DNA of 64,000 bases from positions 7,928 to 71,927 of the forward strand of contig CBFHWN010000005.1 of NCBI GenBank assembly GCA_965659595.1. The letters run 5' to 3'. Below, piece by piece: positions 9,635 through 17,795 of this stretch. The notes under the pieces were generated by a model that was not told the origin of the DNA, made no database searches, and worked only from the letters and a program-made list of their open reading frames with translations. Each line of letters starts with the position of its first letter. Position 1 is the first letter of the stretch. This DNA is from Casp-actino8 sp965659595. GTDB taxonomy: Bacteria; Actinomycetota; Acidimicrobiia; Acidimicrobiales; Ilumatobacteraceae. A program made the translations under genes and the position numbers.

Positions 9635-9882
9635 ACGGGCATCGATAACTTCCTATCCCTGACCTGGGAGGACTTGACATCAGACACTTCCGTCATGGAC
9701 TCGCGAAGTCAGGAAAGGGCGACCATAGCAGGCTGTGGATAGTGGTCAAAAAGGGGACGGGGACGAATCGCGACCGCAAGGTTGCCCTGGTTGCCCTGAC
9801 CGCCGTAGCCTGCGACGATGCGTCGACTTCGGTCGACCGTCCGCCATCGCCCGATCGTCTGGGCGGACTCGAGGAGCCTTTC

Positions 9883-10017
9883 GTGAAGCGTACGTACCAA
9901 CCGAACAAGAAGCGCCGGTCGATGAAGCACGGCTTTCGCGCTCGCATGTCCACCCGCGCCGGCCGCGCCGTGTTGAAGTCACGTCGCCTCAAGGGCCGCC
10001 ACCGCCTGTCGGCTTGA
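9883..10017 (+). CDS. rpmH: 50S ribosomal protein L34
   Basis: A 44-residue, very basic protein, VKRTYQPNKKRRSMKHGFRA..., matching L34 end to end. The start is GTG with GAGGAG 7 bases upstream (9871-9876). Longer upstream frames do not resemble anything. It diverges from dnaA across a 186-309 base gap that must hold promoters in both directions. It is followed without a gap by rnpA. Confidence 0.96.
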   Translation: MKRTYQPNKKRRSMKHGFRARMSTRAGRAVLKSRRLKGRHRLSA

Positions 10018-10343
10018 TCGATCGCCTACGCCTCGGACACGACTTCCGGCGGCTTCGCCAGGAGGGAACACGTGTTCGACGCGGCGTGATCTGGTGCTCC
10101 ATGCTCCCCGACTCGTCGATTCCGTCCCCTCGCATCGCTTTTGCCATCGGCCGATCTGCTGGTTCGGCCGTGACCCGAAATCGCATTCGACGTCGTCTTC
10201 GTGAGGCCGTTCGACACTCGTCGTTCGTCCCGGGTTTGTATCTGTTCGGGGTGACTCGAGATGCGACTCGAGAGCCGTCGTATGCCGAGGTGACCGAGGC
10301 CGTGGCCCATGTATCGGCCCGAGCCGGCGAGGTTGCGGCGTGA
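10014..10343 (+). CDS. rnpA: Ribonuclease P protein component
   Basis: 109 residues from a TTG overlapping the rpmH stop (TTGA). It contains RLRLGHDFRRLRQEG at the start and the conserved AFAIGRSAGSAVTRNRIRRRLREAVR block that contacts pre-tRNA and RNase P RNA. The frame stays open upstream through all of rpmH, but that part looks like an rpmH shadow, so the TTG is the likely start. It ends overlapping yidD (GTGA). Confidence 0.93.
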   Translation: MIDRLRLGHDFRRLRQEGTRVRRGVIWCSMLPDSSIPSPRIAFAIGRSAGSAVTRNRIRRRLREAVRHSSFVPGLYLFGVTRDATREPSYAEVTEAVAHVSARAGEVAA

Positions 10344-10609
10344 AAAAGGTCCTGATTCGCATGGTGGAGGGCTACCAGCGGGCCCGTGTGGGCCGCCCCT
10401 CTCCTTGTCGGTTCTTCCCCTCGTGCTCCGAATACGCACATGAGGCGCTCACCGTGCACGGCGCAGGTCGGGGAACCTGGCTGACGGCGCGTCGCCTCCT
10501 GCGGTGTCGTCCTTTTGGCCCCTCAGGCTTCGACCCCGTTCCCGAACGCGCACCGCGCGCACACGATCACTCGTCGTGTTCCACTCCCCCTGTTGGAAGG
10601 GTTTCCTGA
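10340..10609 (+). CDS. yidD: Membrane protein insertion efficiency factor YidD
   Basis: 89 residues of the YidD/DUF37 family: VEGYQRARVGRPSPCRFFPS, CSEYAHEAL, GTWLTARRLLRCRPFGPSGFDPVP. YidD is a small amphipathic inner-membrane-associated protein that assists YidC-dependent insertion. The GTG start overlaps rnpA and yidC starts 2 bases after its stop, so it is part of the rpmH-rnpA-yidD-yidC unit. The C-terminal 20 residues are poorly conserved. Confidence 0.93.
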   Translation: MKKVLIRMVEGYQRARVGRPSPCRFFPSCSEYAHEALTVHGAGRGTWLTARRLLRCRPFGPSGFDPVPERAPRAHDHSSCSTPPVGRVS

Positions 10610-10610
10610 C

Positions 10611-11615
10611 ATGTTTCAAGCAGCTGCCTGGCTGATCAGCCAGTTCTACAGCCTGACCTCGAACTACATCCTGGCCATCTCGATCGTGGCTTTCGTGATC
10701 ATGATGCTCATCTTCCCGCTCACCTTGAAGAGCACTAAAGGGATGCTTGAGATGCAGCGCGTCCAGCCGGAAATGCGTCGTATCCAGCAGCAATACCGCA
10801 ACGACCGGCAGAAGATGAATGAAGAGATGATGAAGCTCTACCAGGAGCACAAGGTCAATCCCCTGGCCTCATGCTTGCCGCTCCTGGCCCAGATGCCGAT
10901 CTTCATCATCATGTTTCGGGTATTGCACGGACTGACGTCCCGCGGCGCTGACGGCACATTCGATCCCGATTACATTTCGAAATCGAGCGAGCTCTACAGC
11001 AGCCTCGACGACAAGACCGAAATGCTCACGTGGGGACTCGACTTGTCTCTACGTCCGATCGAGGTCCTGCAGGACGATCCGGCGAAGGGGATCATCTACG
11101 CCCTGTTGGTCGTGGCGCTCATGGGCTTGTATTACGCCCAGCAGCGCATGATCGCGTCACGCACGGTGTCGCCCACCATGTCGGCCACTCAGGCCAAGAT
11201 CATGCAGTACCTGCCGGTGGTGTTCGGCGTGTTCCAGATCTTCTTCCCGGTCGGATTGGTGATCTACTACTTCTCGCAGACCATCGTGCGGATTGCGCAG
11301 CAGGCTTACATCACCCGTCGTTTCTACAAGGGTGACGAGTCGCTCGGTCGACAAGCCCAAGCCGCCAGCGCCAAGGCTCGCGACATGGCCAAAAAGGACG
11401 GCGGAGGTGGCGGTTTGTTCGGCCAACTGAAGCAAGAGGCGGCCAAAGCCAAGCAAGAGCAGGCCACCAGTCGTCCGACCAGCAAGCGTGTGACGCCGCC
11501 TAAGGGCGGAGCGTCAGCCAAGGGTGGATCGTCGGGGACCAAGGGTCGCCCGACCCCGTCGAACCGCCCCAAGCCCGGTGGAAAGCCGCGGCATCCCAAA
11601 CCCCCGCGTCCTTGA
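10611..11615 (+). CDS. yidC: Membrane protein insertase YidC
   Basis: 334 residues from the ATG at 10611, immediately after yidD. This is a Gram-positive-type YidC lacking the large periplasmic domain. Transmembrane segments lie near residues 20-40 (ILAISIVAFVIMMLIFPL), 90-110, 160-180 and 205-235. The second includes CLPLLAQMPIFIIMFRVL. The C-terminal 75 residues form a long Lys/Pro/Gly-rich basic tail (ending RPKPGGKPRHPKPPRP), typical of proteins that touch the ribosome. It inserts membrane proteins with or without SecYEG. Confidence 0.96.
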   Translation: MFQAAAWLISQFYSLTSNYILAISIVAFVIMMLIFPLTLKSTKGMLEMQRVQPEMRRIQQQYRNDRQKMNEEMMKLYQEHKVNPLASCLPLLAQMPIFIIMFRVLHGLTSRGADGTFDPDYISKSSELYSSLDDKTEMLTWGLDLSLRPIEVLQDDPAKGIIYALLVVALMGLYYAQQRMIASRTVSPTMSATQAKIMQYLPVVFGVFQIFFPVGLVIYYFSQTIVRIAQQAYITRRFYKGDESLGRQAQAASAKARDMAKKDGGGGGLFGQLKQEAAKAKQEQATSRPTSKRVTPPKGGASAKGGSSGTKGRPTPSNRPKPGGKPRHPKPPRP

Positions 11616-11696
11616 CGCACGACGTCCTGAGCCCATCGACGAGGTCGATGCCGGGGCGACATCATCCCTGACCCTGACATAGAAAGAGGTTGTCCC

Positions 11697-12521
11697 ATGC
11701 AATGGGTGGAAACCACTGGACGCACCATTGAGGAGGCCAAGAACACGGCCCTCGACCAGCTCGGCGTCGCTGATACAGACGCCGAATTCGAAATCTTGGA
11801 AGAACCGAAAGCCGGACTCTTCGGACGGACCCGAGGTGAAGCCCGAGTACGAGCGCGTGTTCGCCCCCGCTCACCACGACCTAAGGTTGAGCGCAGGGAC
11901 CGTCGCCGTGGTGATCGGCAGCACTCGGACGGCGGATCTCGACCTGAGGGCGGATCGCGTGAGCGTCGGCCCCGGAACACCCAGAAGCCAGCGGCCGATA
12001 AGGGGAAAGACATGAGCGACGACAGTTCTCGAGAGGCTCGTCCGGCCGCTGATCCGGCCACGGTTGCAGCCGAGGCGGAGAAGTTCCTGCAGGGATTGAC
12101 GACCGCTTTTGGTGTGTCGGGTCAAACGTCCACCGTCATCGACGGTGGCGAGATCGATGTGTCCCTCGACGGCAACGACCTGGGTTTCCTGGTCGGACCT
12201 CGGGGATCGACCCTGCAGGCCGTCCAAGACATCACACGGGTGGTCAGCCAGCGCCGCATGGGGGATCACGACACTCGCCTTCGGGTCGACGTCGGCGGCT
12301 ATCGGGCCAAGCGCAAAGAAGCCTTGAGTCGCTTCGTCAATCAGGTGGCCGATGAGGTCGTGGCTTCCGGAACGGCACGGGCCCTCGAACCCATGCCGTC
12401 CCCGGATCGCAAGGTGATCCACGACGCGTTGACCGGTCGGATCGATATCGCCACCCACTCCGAAGGTGAAGATCCGTACCGACGTGTGATCATTGCGCCG
12501 GCCGAAGGCCCGTCGGCCTGA
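11697..12521 (+). CDS. jag: Jag/KhpB RNA-binding protein (Jag-N, KH, R3H)
   Basis: 274 residues. A Jag_N domain (MQWVETTGRTIEEAKNTALD to about residue 50) is followed by a long Arg/Ser/Gly-rich linker (about 50-110), a KH domain with GFLVGPRGSTLQAVQDI and an R3H domain near the C-terminus. KhpB-type proteins bind RNA and affect cell division and elongation in Gram-positives. It follows yidC, as is common. AGAAAGAGG precedes the ATG. Confidence 0.93.
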   Translation: MQWVETTGRTIEEAKNTALDQLGVADTDAEFEILEEPKAGLFGRTRGEARVRARVRPRSPRPKVERRDRRRGDRQHSDGGSRPEGGSRERRPRNTQKPAADKGKDMSDDSSREARPAADPATVAAEAEKFLQGLTTAFGVSGQTSTVIDGGEIDVSLDGNDLGFLVGPRGSTLQAVQDITRVVSQRRMGDHDTRLRVDVGGYRAKRKEALSRFVNQVADEVVASGTARALEPMPSPDRKVIHDALTGRIDIATHSEGEDPYRRVIIAPAEGPSA

Positions 12522-12535
12522 GTCACCAACGACCG

Positions 12536-13093
12536 ATGTCTGAGCCATCGGACGAACAACTGACCGTTTTGCTGGATGCGCTGGGCGATGCCCAGCGCAT
12601 CGGCATGTTGGGGCCGGGCGCGCTCGACACAGCGATTCGTCGTGCGTGGGCCTTTGTCGATCGGTGTCCGCCGGAGGCCCGAACCTTCGTCGACCTGGGA
12701 ACCGGCGGTGGACTGCCGGGGCTGGTGGTGGCAGTAGGGCGTCCTGATCTGTCTGGCTTACTGGTCGACCGACGGGCCAAACGGATCGATCTCGTGACAC
12801 GCCTCATCGGACGGCTCGGATTAACCGAACGGATTCGAGCTTGGGCCGGTGATGTGGCCGATTTGCCGTCCGTGATGGCAGGTCCGTGGGATGTGGCCAC
12901 ATGTCGAGGCTTCGGAACTCCGAGCTACACCGCAACTTTGGCCCACCCCATCGTCCGCCCTGGTGGGGTACTTCTGGTGAGTGAACCCCCGGATTCATCC
13001 GGGCAGCGCTGGAACGCGGCAGAGGTGGCGACGGCCGGGTTCGAGTTGGTGGATGTGGTGGACGGGGTCGCTCGTCTCCGGCGCTCAAACTGA
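12536..13093 (+). CDS. rsmG: 16S rRNA (guanine527-N7)-methyltransferase RsmG
   Basis: 185 residues, slightly short for the family. The SAM-binding motif is DLGTGGGLPGLVVAVG (residues about 45-60), then LVDRRAKRIDLV and the C-terminal PGGVLLVSE. It methylates G527 of 16S rRNA. It lies between jag and the parS/parAB locus, the classic gidB position near the origin. Confidence 0.92.
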   Translation: MSEPSDEQLTVLLDALGDAQRIGMLGPGALDTAIRRAWAFVDRCPPEARTFVDLGTGGGLPGLVVAVGRPDLSGLLVDRRAKRIDLVTRLIGRLGLTERIRAWAGDVADLPSVMAGPWDVATCRGFGTPSYTATLAHPIVRPGGVLLVSEPPDSSGQRWNAAEVATAGFELVDVVDGVARLRRSN

Positions 13094-13107
13094 CAGACGT
13101 CCTGTGG

Positions 13108-13199
13108 TGTTCCACGTGGAACACCGACCCCCTCCCCAACCCCCGTGATCCACGTGGAACGTGGCCCTCCTGTCGCTCCGTGATGTTCCACGTGGACCA
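13108..13199. promoter_or_regulatory. parS: Three parS centromere-like sites
   Basis: Three copies of the ParB target lie between rsmG and parA: a perfect 16-base palindrome TGTTCCACGTGGAACA at 13108-13123, TGATCCACGTGGAACG at about 13146-13161, and TGTTCCACGTGGACCA at 13184-13199. The spacing is about 38 bases. ParB would load here and spread. Confidence 0.95.
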
Positions 13200-13312
13200 T
13201 TTCCGTGAAGAAGCATCCGGAATCCAGGGACGACCACCCCACCCCTCCGGTACGATTCGGCCACGGTCCGCCGCCGGCGGATCGCCAGCAACTTTGAGGT
13301 AGCCCTGGTTCC

Positions 13313-14131
13313 ATGAGCGACAGTTCGACACCCGACCTTCACAATCGACCTCTCCCCCGGATCATCGCCGTCGCCAACCAGAAGGGTGGAGTCGGCAAGA
13401 CCACGACCTCGGTCAACCTGGGCGCCTGCCTGGCAGAACTGGGATATCGCACCCTCATCGTCGACCTCGATCCCCAAGGAAATGCGTCCTCAGGAGTGGG
13501 TGTCGACACCCGGGGCGTCGACACCTCCATGTACGACGTGATTCTCCACGACGCTTCCATGGAGGACTGCATCGAGCCGGCAGCGGTTCGCAATCTGTTC
13601 GTTGCCCCAGCCAATCTCGATCTGGCTGGTGCGGAGATCGAGTTGGTTCCAGCCATGGCTCGTGAGACCCGGCTGAAAAAGGCCATTGACTCGGTCCTCG
13701 ATGATTTCGACTTCGTCATCATCGACTGCCCTCCTTCATTAGGCCTTTTGACCGTCAACGCCCTGGTGGCCGCTCGCGAGGTGCTGGTCCCGATCCAGTG
13801 CGAGTACTACGCCCTGGAGGGCCTTGGTCAGCTTCTGCGCAACGTCGACCTGGTGAAACGGAATCTGAACACCGAACTCGAGGTCAGCACCATCGTCTGT
13901 GTGATGTTCGATGCCCGCGCCAAGTTGTCGAATGAAGTGGTGACCGAGGTCCGTGAGCATTTTGGTGACAAGGTCTGCCAGACGGTCATTCCTCGTAATG
14001 TCCGATTGTCGGAGGCCCCGTCCCACCATCAACCCATCAACGTGTACGACTCGTCCTCGAAGGGCGCCGTTGCGTACCGACTCGTCGCAAAGGAGGTCGC
14101 CGGTGGCACCCCGCCGCGGAGGACTCGGTAG
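13313..14131 (+). CDS. parA: Chromosome-partitioning ATPase ParA
   Basis: 272 residues. The deviant Walker A NQKGGVGKTTTSVNL lies at residues 22-36, with DLDPQGNAS and Walker B FVIIDCPPSLGLL. ParA binds DNA non-specifically and moves ParB-parS complexes. Three parS sites lie directly upstream. The 3' end overlaps parB by 29 bases in another frame. Confidence 0.97.
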   Translation: MSDSSTPDLHNRPLPRIIAVANQKGGVGKTTTSVNLGACLAELGYRTLIVDLDPQGNASSGVGVDTRGVDTSMYDVILHDASMEDCIEPAAVRNLFVAPANLDLAGAEIELVPAMARETRLKKAIDSVLDDFDFVIIDCPPSLGLLTVNALVAAREVLVPIQCEYYALEGLGQLLRNVDLVKRNLNTELEVSTIVCVMFDARAKLSNEVVTEVREHFGDKVCQTVIPRNVRLSEAPSHHQPINVYDSSSKGAVAYRLVAKEVAGGTPPRRTR

Positions 14132-15026
14132 AGGTCTCGATTCCCTGATTCCCGGGGGAGGTTCGACTCCCCCGTCCACGCCCGGGTCTGGTTTGGTCGA
14201 GATCCCGGTCCGGGATCTGGTTCCCAACCCTCATCAACCTCGCGTCCATTTCGACGAAGAGTTGCTGAGTGATCTCTCAGCGTCCATCAAAGAAATCGGC
14301 GTTTTGCAGCCTCTGCTGGTCCGCAAAATGGCTGATGGCACGTACCAGCTCATTGCTGGCGAGCGTCGCTGGCGGGCGGCCCAGCGAGCGGGACTGGCCA
14401 CCGTTCCGGCCGTTGTCAAAGAGACCGATGACATGTCGTCGGTCGAGCAGGCACTGGTCGAGAACTTGCATCGCCAGGACCTCTCACCGCTTGAGGAGGC
14501 GTCGGCCTATCAGCAGTTGCTCGACGATTTCCACCTCACCCATGATGACGTGGCGAAACGGGTCGGGAAAAGCCGAAGTGCGGTCACCAACACCCTGCGT
14601 CTGTTGAACCTTCCTCCGGCGGTTCAAGCGTTGTTGGCTGACGGTCGCTTGAGTGCCGGTCATGCGAAAGCGCTGCTCGGCACACCGGATCGGGCGTTTC
14701 AGGAACAACTGGCTCGTCGGGCGGCGACGGAGCATTGGTCGGTGCGGGCCGTCGAAGAAGCGATCCGTGATCGTGGTGGAGATTCGTCCGGCACCACGAC
14801 GAGTGGATCAGGGTCGGCCTCGATTGGTTCGCATAGCTCGTCCGGTTCACGACAGCTTCCGGCTGCGGGTCTCTTGCAACTCGAGGAACTCCTCGGGGAG
14901 TATCTGGCCACGCGGGTAGCAGTGAAGATGGCCAATAAGAAGGGTCAAGTCACCATCGACTTTGCCGACCTCGACGACCTTGAGAGGATCTATCACCTCA
15001 TGGTTGATGGTCCGCCAGGGGAGTGA
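14103..15026 (+). CDS. parB: Chromosome-partitioning CTPase/DNA-binding protein ParB
   Basis: 307 residues from a GTG at 14103 with AAAGGAGG at 14089-14096. The N-terminal RGGLGRGLDSLIP box is followed by the ParB/Srx CTP-binding domain (NPHQPR; LIAGERRWRAAQRAGL), a helix-turn-helix (DVAKRVGKSRSAVTNTLRLL) and a C-terminal dimerisation domain. A Ser/Gly-rich linker is at about 225-260. The longer in-frame ORF beginning inside parA is excluded because it lacks homology and a ribosome site. Confidence 0.97.
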   Translation: MAPRRGGLGRGLDSLIPGGGSTPPSTPGSGLVEIPVRDLVPNPHQPRVHFDEELLSDLSASIKEIGVLQPLLVRKMADGTYQLIAGERRWRAAQRAGLATVPAVVKETDDMSSVEQALVENLHRQDLSPLEEASAYQQLLDDFHLTHDDVAKRVGKSRSAVTNTLRLLNLPPAVQALLADGRLSAGHAKALLGTPDRAFQEQLARRAATEHWSVRAVEEAIRDRGGDSSGTTTSGSGSASIGSHSSSGSRQLPAAGLLQLEELLGEYLATRVAVKMANKKGQVTIDFADLDDLERIYHLMVDGPPGE

Positions 15027-15076
15027 CCTCGCTAACCGTGTGAACCTCTGGTCACGCGTGAGGGTTTCGCACAGCC

Positions 15077-15139
15077 TGTGGATAAACATGTGCATGACAT
15101 TCAGATTTTAGTTGTAAATCAACATCTGACCTGGTCAGA
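15077..15139. promoter_or_regulatory. Consensus DnaA box and hyphenated palindrome after parB
   Basis: The 144-base gap between convergent parB and the cwlM-like gene holds a perfect DnaA box, TGTGGATAA (15077-15085), and a palindrome TCTGACC-T-GGTCAGA (15125-15139) in a locally AT-rich stretch. The palindrome might be a weak bidirectional terminator (it has no T-run) or a protein site. Confidence 0.4.
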
Positions 15140-15170
15140 AGGAATTCTCAGGACCACAAAGACGTCAGTG

Positions 15171-16121
15171 TCAGCGTGACCAGGCGACAACAGCGAGATA
15201 CACAGCCTCCGCAATACGGGTCGAGCGTTCGGCCACCTCGTCGGATGACCCGATCGTCACCAGCACGGCTGGCATCTTGGTTTCGCGCAGGATCGGAAGC
15301 CGAAGTCCGACCACATCGACGCCGGGAACCACATCGCGTAGATGACGTTCCATCAGTCGGGCGAGTGATCGCCCACCGGCCGACTCGAAGGCCGGCACCG
15401 AGTAGTACGCGACCCGATGACGAGGTTCGTCTGAAACCTCAAGTCCGACGAACACCTCAGCACCGAACAAATTGGCGTGGGCAGCTTGGGCGGCTGGTGT
15501 GGGCTCCTCGGTCGGTACCACCTCGGCACCATGGGCATCGAGAGCGGTGATCAGCGGCTCGACCAGGTCGTCGACGTCACCGAAGCGGCCGATGGCGACC
15601 TTCATGGAGGCGAGCGGTTGTCCCTGGGTCAGTGCCTCGAGGTCACGAATGGCGGCGATTCCTGGGCCGTCACCTGTCTGACGGGACAGGATCCGGAGTA
15701 CGTCGACGAGGGGAACGCCGCATACCCCGTCGATGTCGAGCCCAGCATTGCGTTGAAAGTCGCGAATAGCTCGGTCGGCTAAAGGACCGAAGATTCCGTC
15801 GATGCGGCCACAGTCGAAACCGAGTCGAGAGAGCACACGCTGTAATTCGGCGACGTCGTCACCGCGGAGGTTCGGAGTACGTAGTGAGAGCACTCGATCA
15901 CCAAGGCTCCACGAGGCTTCGACCAGGGTGTGCCAGGTGTCCTCGTCACATACGCCGGTCGCCGGGAGTCCTCGATCAGTCTGAAACGACGACACGGCCT
16001 CGGTCGTCGCACTGCAGTAGGTGGCCTTGACCACACCACGGTCCGGGAGAAAGCCGGCTGCACCCAGCCGGCGCTGGAGTTGCCGAACCTCCTCGCCCGT
16101 GTCGCCGGGCGAGAGGGCCAT
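15171..16121 (-). CDS. cwlM: CwlM-like pseudo-amidase with two peptidoglycan-binding domains
   Basis: 316 residues. Two PG_binding_1 domains (about 5-65, EEVRQLQRRLGAAGFLPD; about 85-140, DVAELQRVLSRLGFDCG) precede an amidase_3-like domain (about 170-316). The zinc-binding motifs of true amidases are lost: no GHGG-type His near the start of the domain, AEVFVGLEVSD instead of the usual SIHAN, and LVTIGSSDE instead of LVELGFLSN. There is no signal peptide, so it is cytoplasmic. This matches mycobacterial CwlM, a regulator of MurA and peptidoglycan synthesis. The neighbourhood (trxA, trxB, sigM) is the same as in mycobacteria. Its ATG overlaps the trxA stop. Confidence 0.82.
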   Translation of the reverse strand: MALSPGDTGEEVRQLQRRLGAAGFLPDRGVVKATYCSATTEAVSSFQTDRGLPATGVCDEDTWHTLVEASWSLGDRVLSLRTPNLRGDDVAELQRVLSRLGFDCGRIDGIFGPLADRAIRDFQRNAGLDIDGVCGVPLVDVLRILSRQTGDGPGIAAIRDLEALTQGQPLASMKVAIGRFGDVDDLVEPLITALDAHGAEVVPTEEPTPAAQAAHANLFGAEVFVGLEVSDEPRHRVAYYSVPAFESAGGRSLARLMERHLRDVVPGVDVVGLRLPILRETKMPAVLVTIGSSDEVAERSTRIAEAVYLAVVAWSR

Positions 16122-16450
16122 CAGCCGAGGAATTCCTCCAACTCCGAGAGGAGCTGTCCCTTGCCCTTGGCGCCGACCATCCGCTTCTTCAATTCGCCGT
16201 CCTTGAAGACGAGAAGAGTGGGGATGCTCATGACGTTGTAGCGCATGGCGATATCACCGTGGTCGTCGACGTTGAGCTTGGCAATGGTCACCTGACCGGC
16301 CTTTTCGGAAGCGATTTCACCGAGGATCGGGGCGATCATTTTGCACGGTCCGCACCATTCGGCCCAGAAATCGACAACCACCGGGGTCGAGGCCGAGTTC
16401 ACGGTTTCGTCGAAAGTACTGCTGGTGAGGGTCACGATGCCGTCGGCCAT
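16121..16450 (-). CDS. trxA: Thioredoxin
   Basis: 109 residues with the active site WCGPCK at 32-37 (Cys33, Cys36) and the cis-proline loop SIPTLLVFKDG. A cytoplasmic disulfide reductant recharged by TrxB, encoded immediately upstream in the same direction. AAGGAAT precedes the ATG. The gene overlaps the cwlM-like gene by one base of the stop/start. Confidence 0.97.
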   Translation of the reverse strand: MADGIVTLTSSTFDETVNSASTPVVVDFWAEWCGPCKMIAPILGEIASEKAGQVTIAKLNVDDHGDIAMRYNVMSIPTLLVFKDGELKKRMVGAKGKGQLLSELEEFLG

Positions 16451-16498
16451 GAGATTCCTTTGTCCGGAGTGATCGGACGACAGGCTACCGCGACCAGC

Positions 16499-17443
16499 TC
16501 AGTGCTGGGATTCAAGCCAACGTTCGGCGTCGATGGCGGCCATGCACCCTGATCCGGCGGCTGTGATGGCCTGTCGGTAGGTGTGGTCCTTCACGTCACC
16601 GCAGGCGAAGACCCCCGGAACATTGGTGTAGGTGGAGTCAGGACGAGTCACCAGATAACCGGTGTCCTCCATGTCGAGGACGCCTTTGAACACGTCGGTG
16701 TTGGGGCGATGGCCGATGGCGATGAACAACCCGGACACGTCCATCGTGCTGTCTTCACCAGTGACGGTGTCGCGCAACCGAATACCTTCGAGTTGGTCGG
16801 TGCCGATCAAGCCGGTGACGGCACTGTTCCAACGCATCTCGATCTTGGGATTGTTCAGCGCTCGATCCTGCATGATCTTGCTCGCACGCAGACTGTCGCG
16901 GCGGTGAATGAGGATGACCTTCGATGCGAACTTGGTGAGGAACGTCGCTTCCTCGACGGCGGAATCACCACCACCGATGACAGCGATCTCCTTGCCGCGG
17001 AAGAAGAAACCATCGCATGTCGCACATGTGGACAGACCGTGTCCGATGAGGCGTTCTTCCTCTTCGAGTCCGAGCATGAGACTCTGTGCGCCTGTCGACA
17101 CGATGACGGCGTCGGCCGTGTGAACATCGTCGTGAACGTGCACTTTCAGGGGACGTTCACCGAATTCGACCTTGGTGGCCTTCGCCGTGAGGAACGTGGC
17201 ACCGAATCGTTCGGCCTGTTCCTTGAAGCGTCCCATGAGTTCGGGCCCCATGATTCCTTCCGGAAAGCCCGGGAAGTTCTCGACTTCGGTGGTGAGCATC
17301 AACTGTCCGCCGGGTTGATCGCTCGTGCTCGACGGTTCACCCTCGATCACGAAAGGCGCAAGACTCGCCCGAGCCGTATAGATGGCGGCGGTGAGGCCGG
17401 CTGGTCCCGATCCGATGATGACGACACGATGATGTTGACCCAT
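16499..17443 (-). CDS. trxB: Thioredoxin reductase
   Basis: 314 residues from the ATG at 17443, which overlaps the previous gene's stop (TGATG). The N-terminal FAD motif is IIGSGPAGLTAAIYTARA, the redox pair is CATC (Cys140, Cys143), the NADPH motif is VIGGGDSAVEEA, and the C-terminal FAD motif is GVFACGDVKD. It transfers electrons from NADPH to TrxA, encoded next. Confidence 0.97.
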   Translation of the reverse strand: MGQHHRVVIIGSGPAGLTAAIYTARASLAPFVIEGEPSSTSDQPGGQLMLTTEVENFPGFPEGIMGPELMGRFKEQAERFGATFLTAKATKVEFGERPLKVHVHDDVHTADAVIVSTGAQSLMLGLEEEERLIGHGLSTCATCDGFFFRGKEIAVIGGGDSAVEEATFLTKFASKVILIHRRDSLRASKIMQDRALNNPKIEMRWNSAVTGLIGTDQLEGIRLRDTVTGEDSTMDVSGLFIAIGHRPNTDVFKGVLDMEDTGYLVTRPDSTYTNVPGVFACGDVKDHTYRQAITAAGSGCMAAIDAERWLESQH

Positions 17444-17769
17444 CAGACACTCTCTTTGCTTTGGCGCTTGATCATGAATACCGAACCGGCGGCAAGGAGG
17501 ACGCCGCCGAGCACGTAGTAAGCCACCCACACTGCGGTGTCGTGGTCGAGTGGTGCCTCGAGGATCGAGATCATGGCGCGCGATCCGCCGATCAGAAGCA
17601 TGGCGACGATGAAGGTGCCGAGAAAGAAGGCGAGTAGTCCGAATACCAGGCCTCGTGCGATCATCACGATCGGTTTGGTGGTTCGGTCACGGACCTTGTC
17701 GACCGTCGACACGATGGTGTCGGTGAGGTCGGACGCCCAATTCGGATCATTCAACGGGTTACCAGCCAT
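17443..17769 (-). CDS. Small two-helix membrane protein in the trx operon
   Basis: 108 residues from the ATG at 17769. A polar N-terminal 35 residues are followed by two hydrophobic segments (about 37-62, IARGLVFGLLAFFLGTFIVA; about 83-100, VAYYVLGGVLLAAGSVFMI) and a short basic C-terminus. It resembles holin-like or phage-holin-superfamily actinobacterial membrane proteins only in topology. It is translationally coupled to trxB and lies downstream of the sigma/anti-sigma pair. Function unknown. Confidence 0.8.
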   Translation of the reverse strand: MAGNPLNDPNWASDLTDTIVSTVDKVRDRTTKPIVMIARGLVFGLLAFFLGTFIVAMLLIGGSRAMISILEAPLDHDTAVWVAYYVLGGVLLAAGSVFMIKRQSKESV

Positions 17770-17795
17770 GATGCCGAGGCTAGCGAGCACGATCG

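Noticed and set aside
9735..10013. N-terminal extension of rnpA through rpmH
   Set aside because: The extension has no RNase P similarity and overlaps the certain L34 gene; the TTG at the rpmH stop fits better.
10515..10610. N-terminal extension of yidC into yidD
   Set aside because: YidC homology begins at the ATG at 10611, and the added segment encodes an unrelated shadow of yidD.
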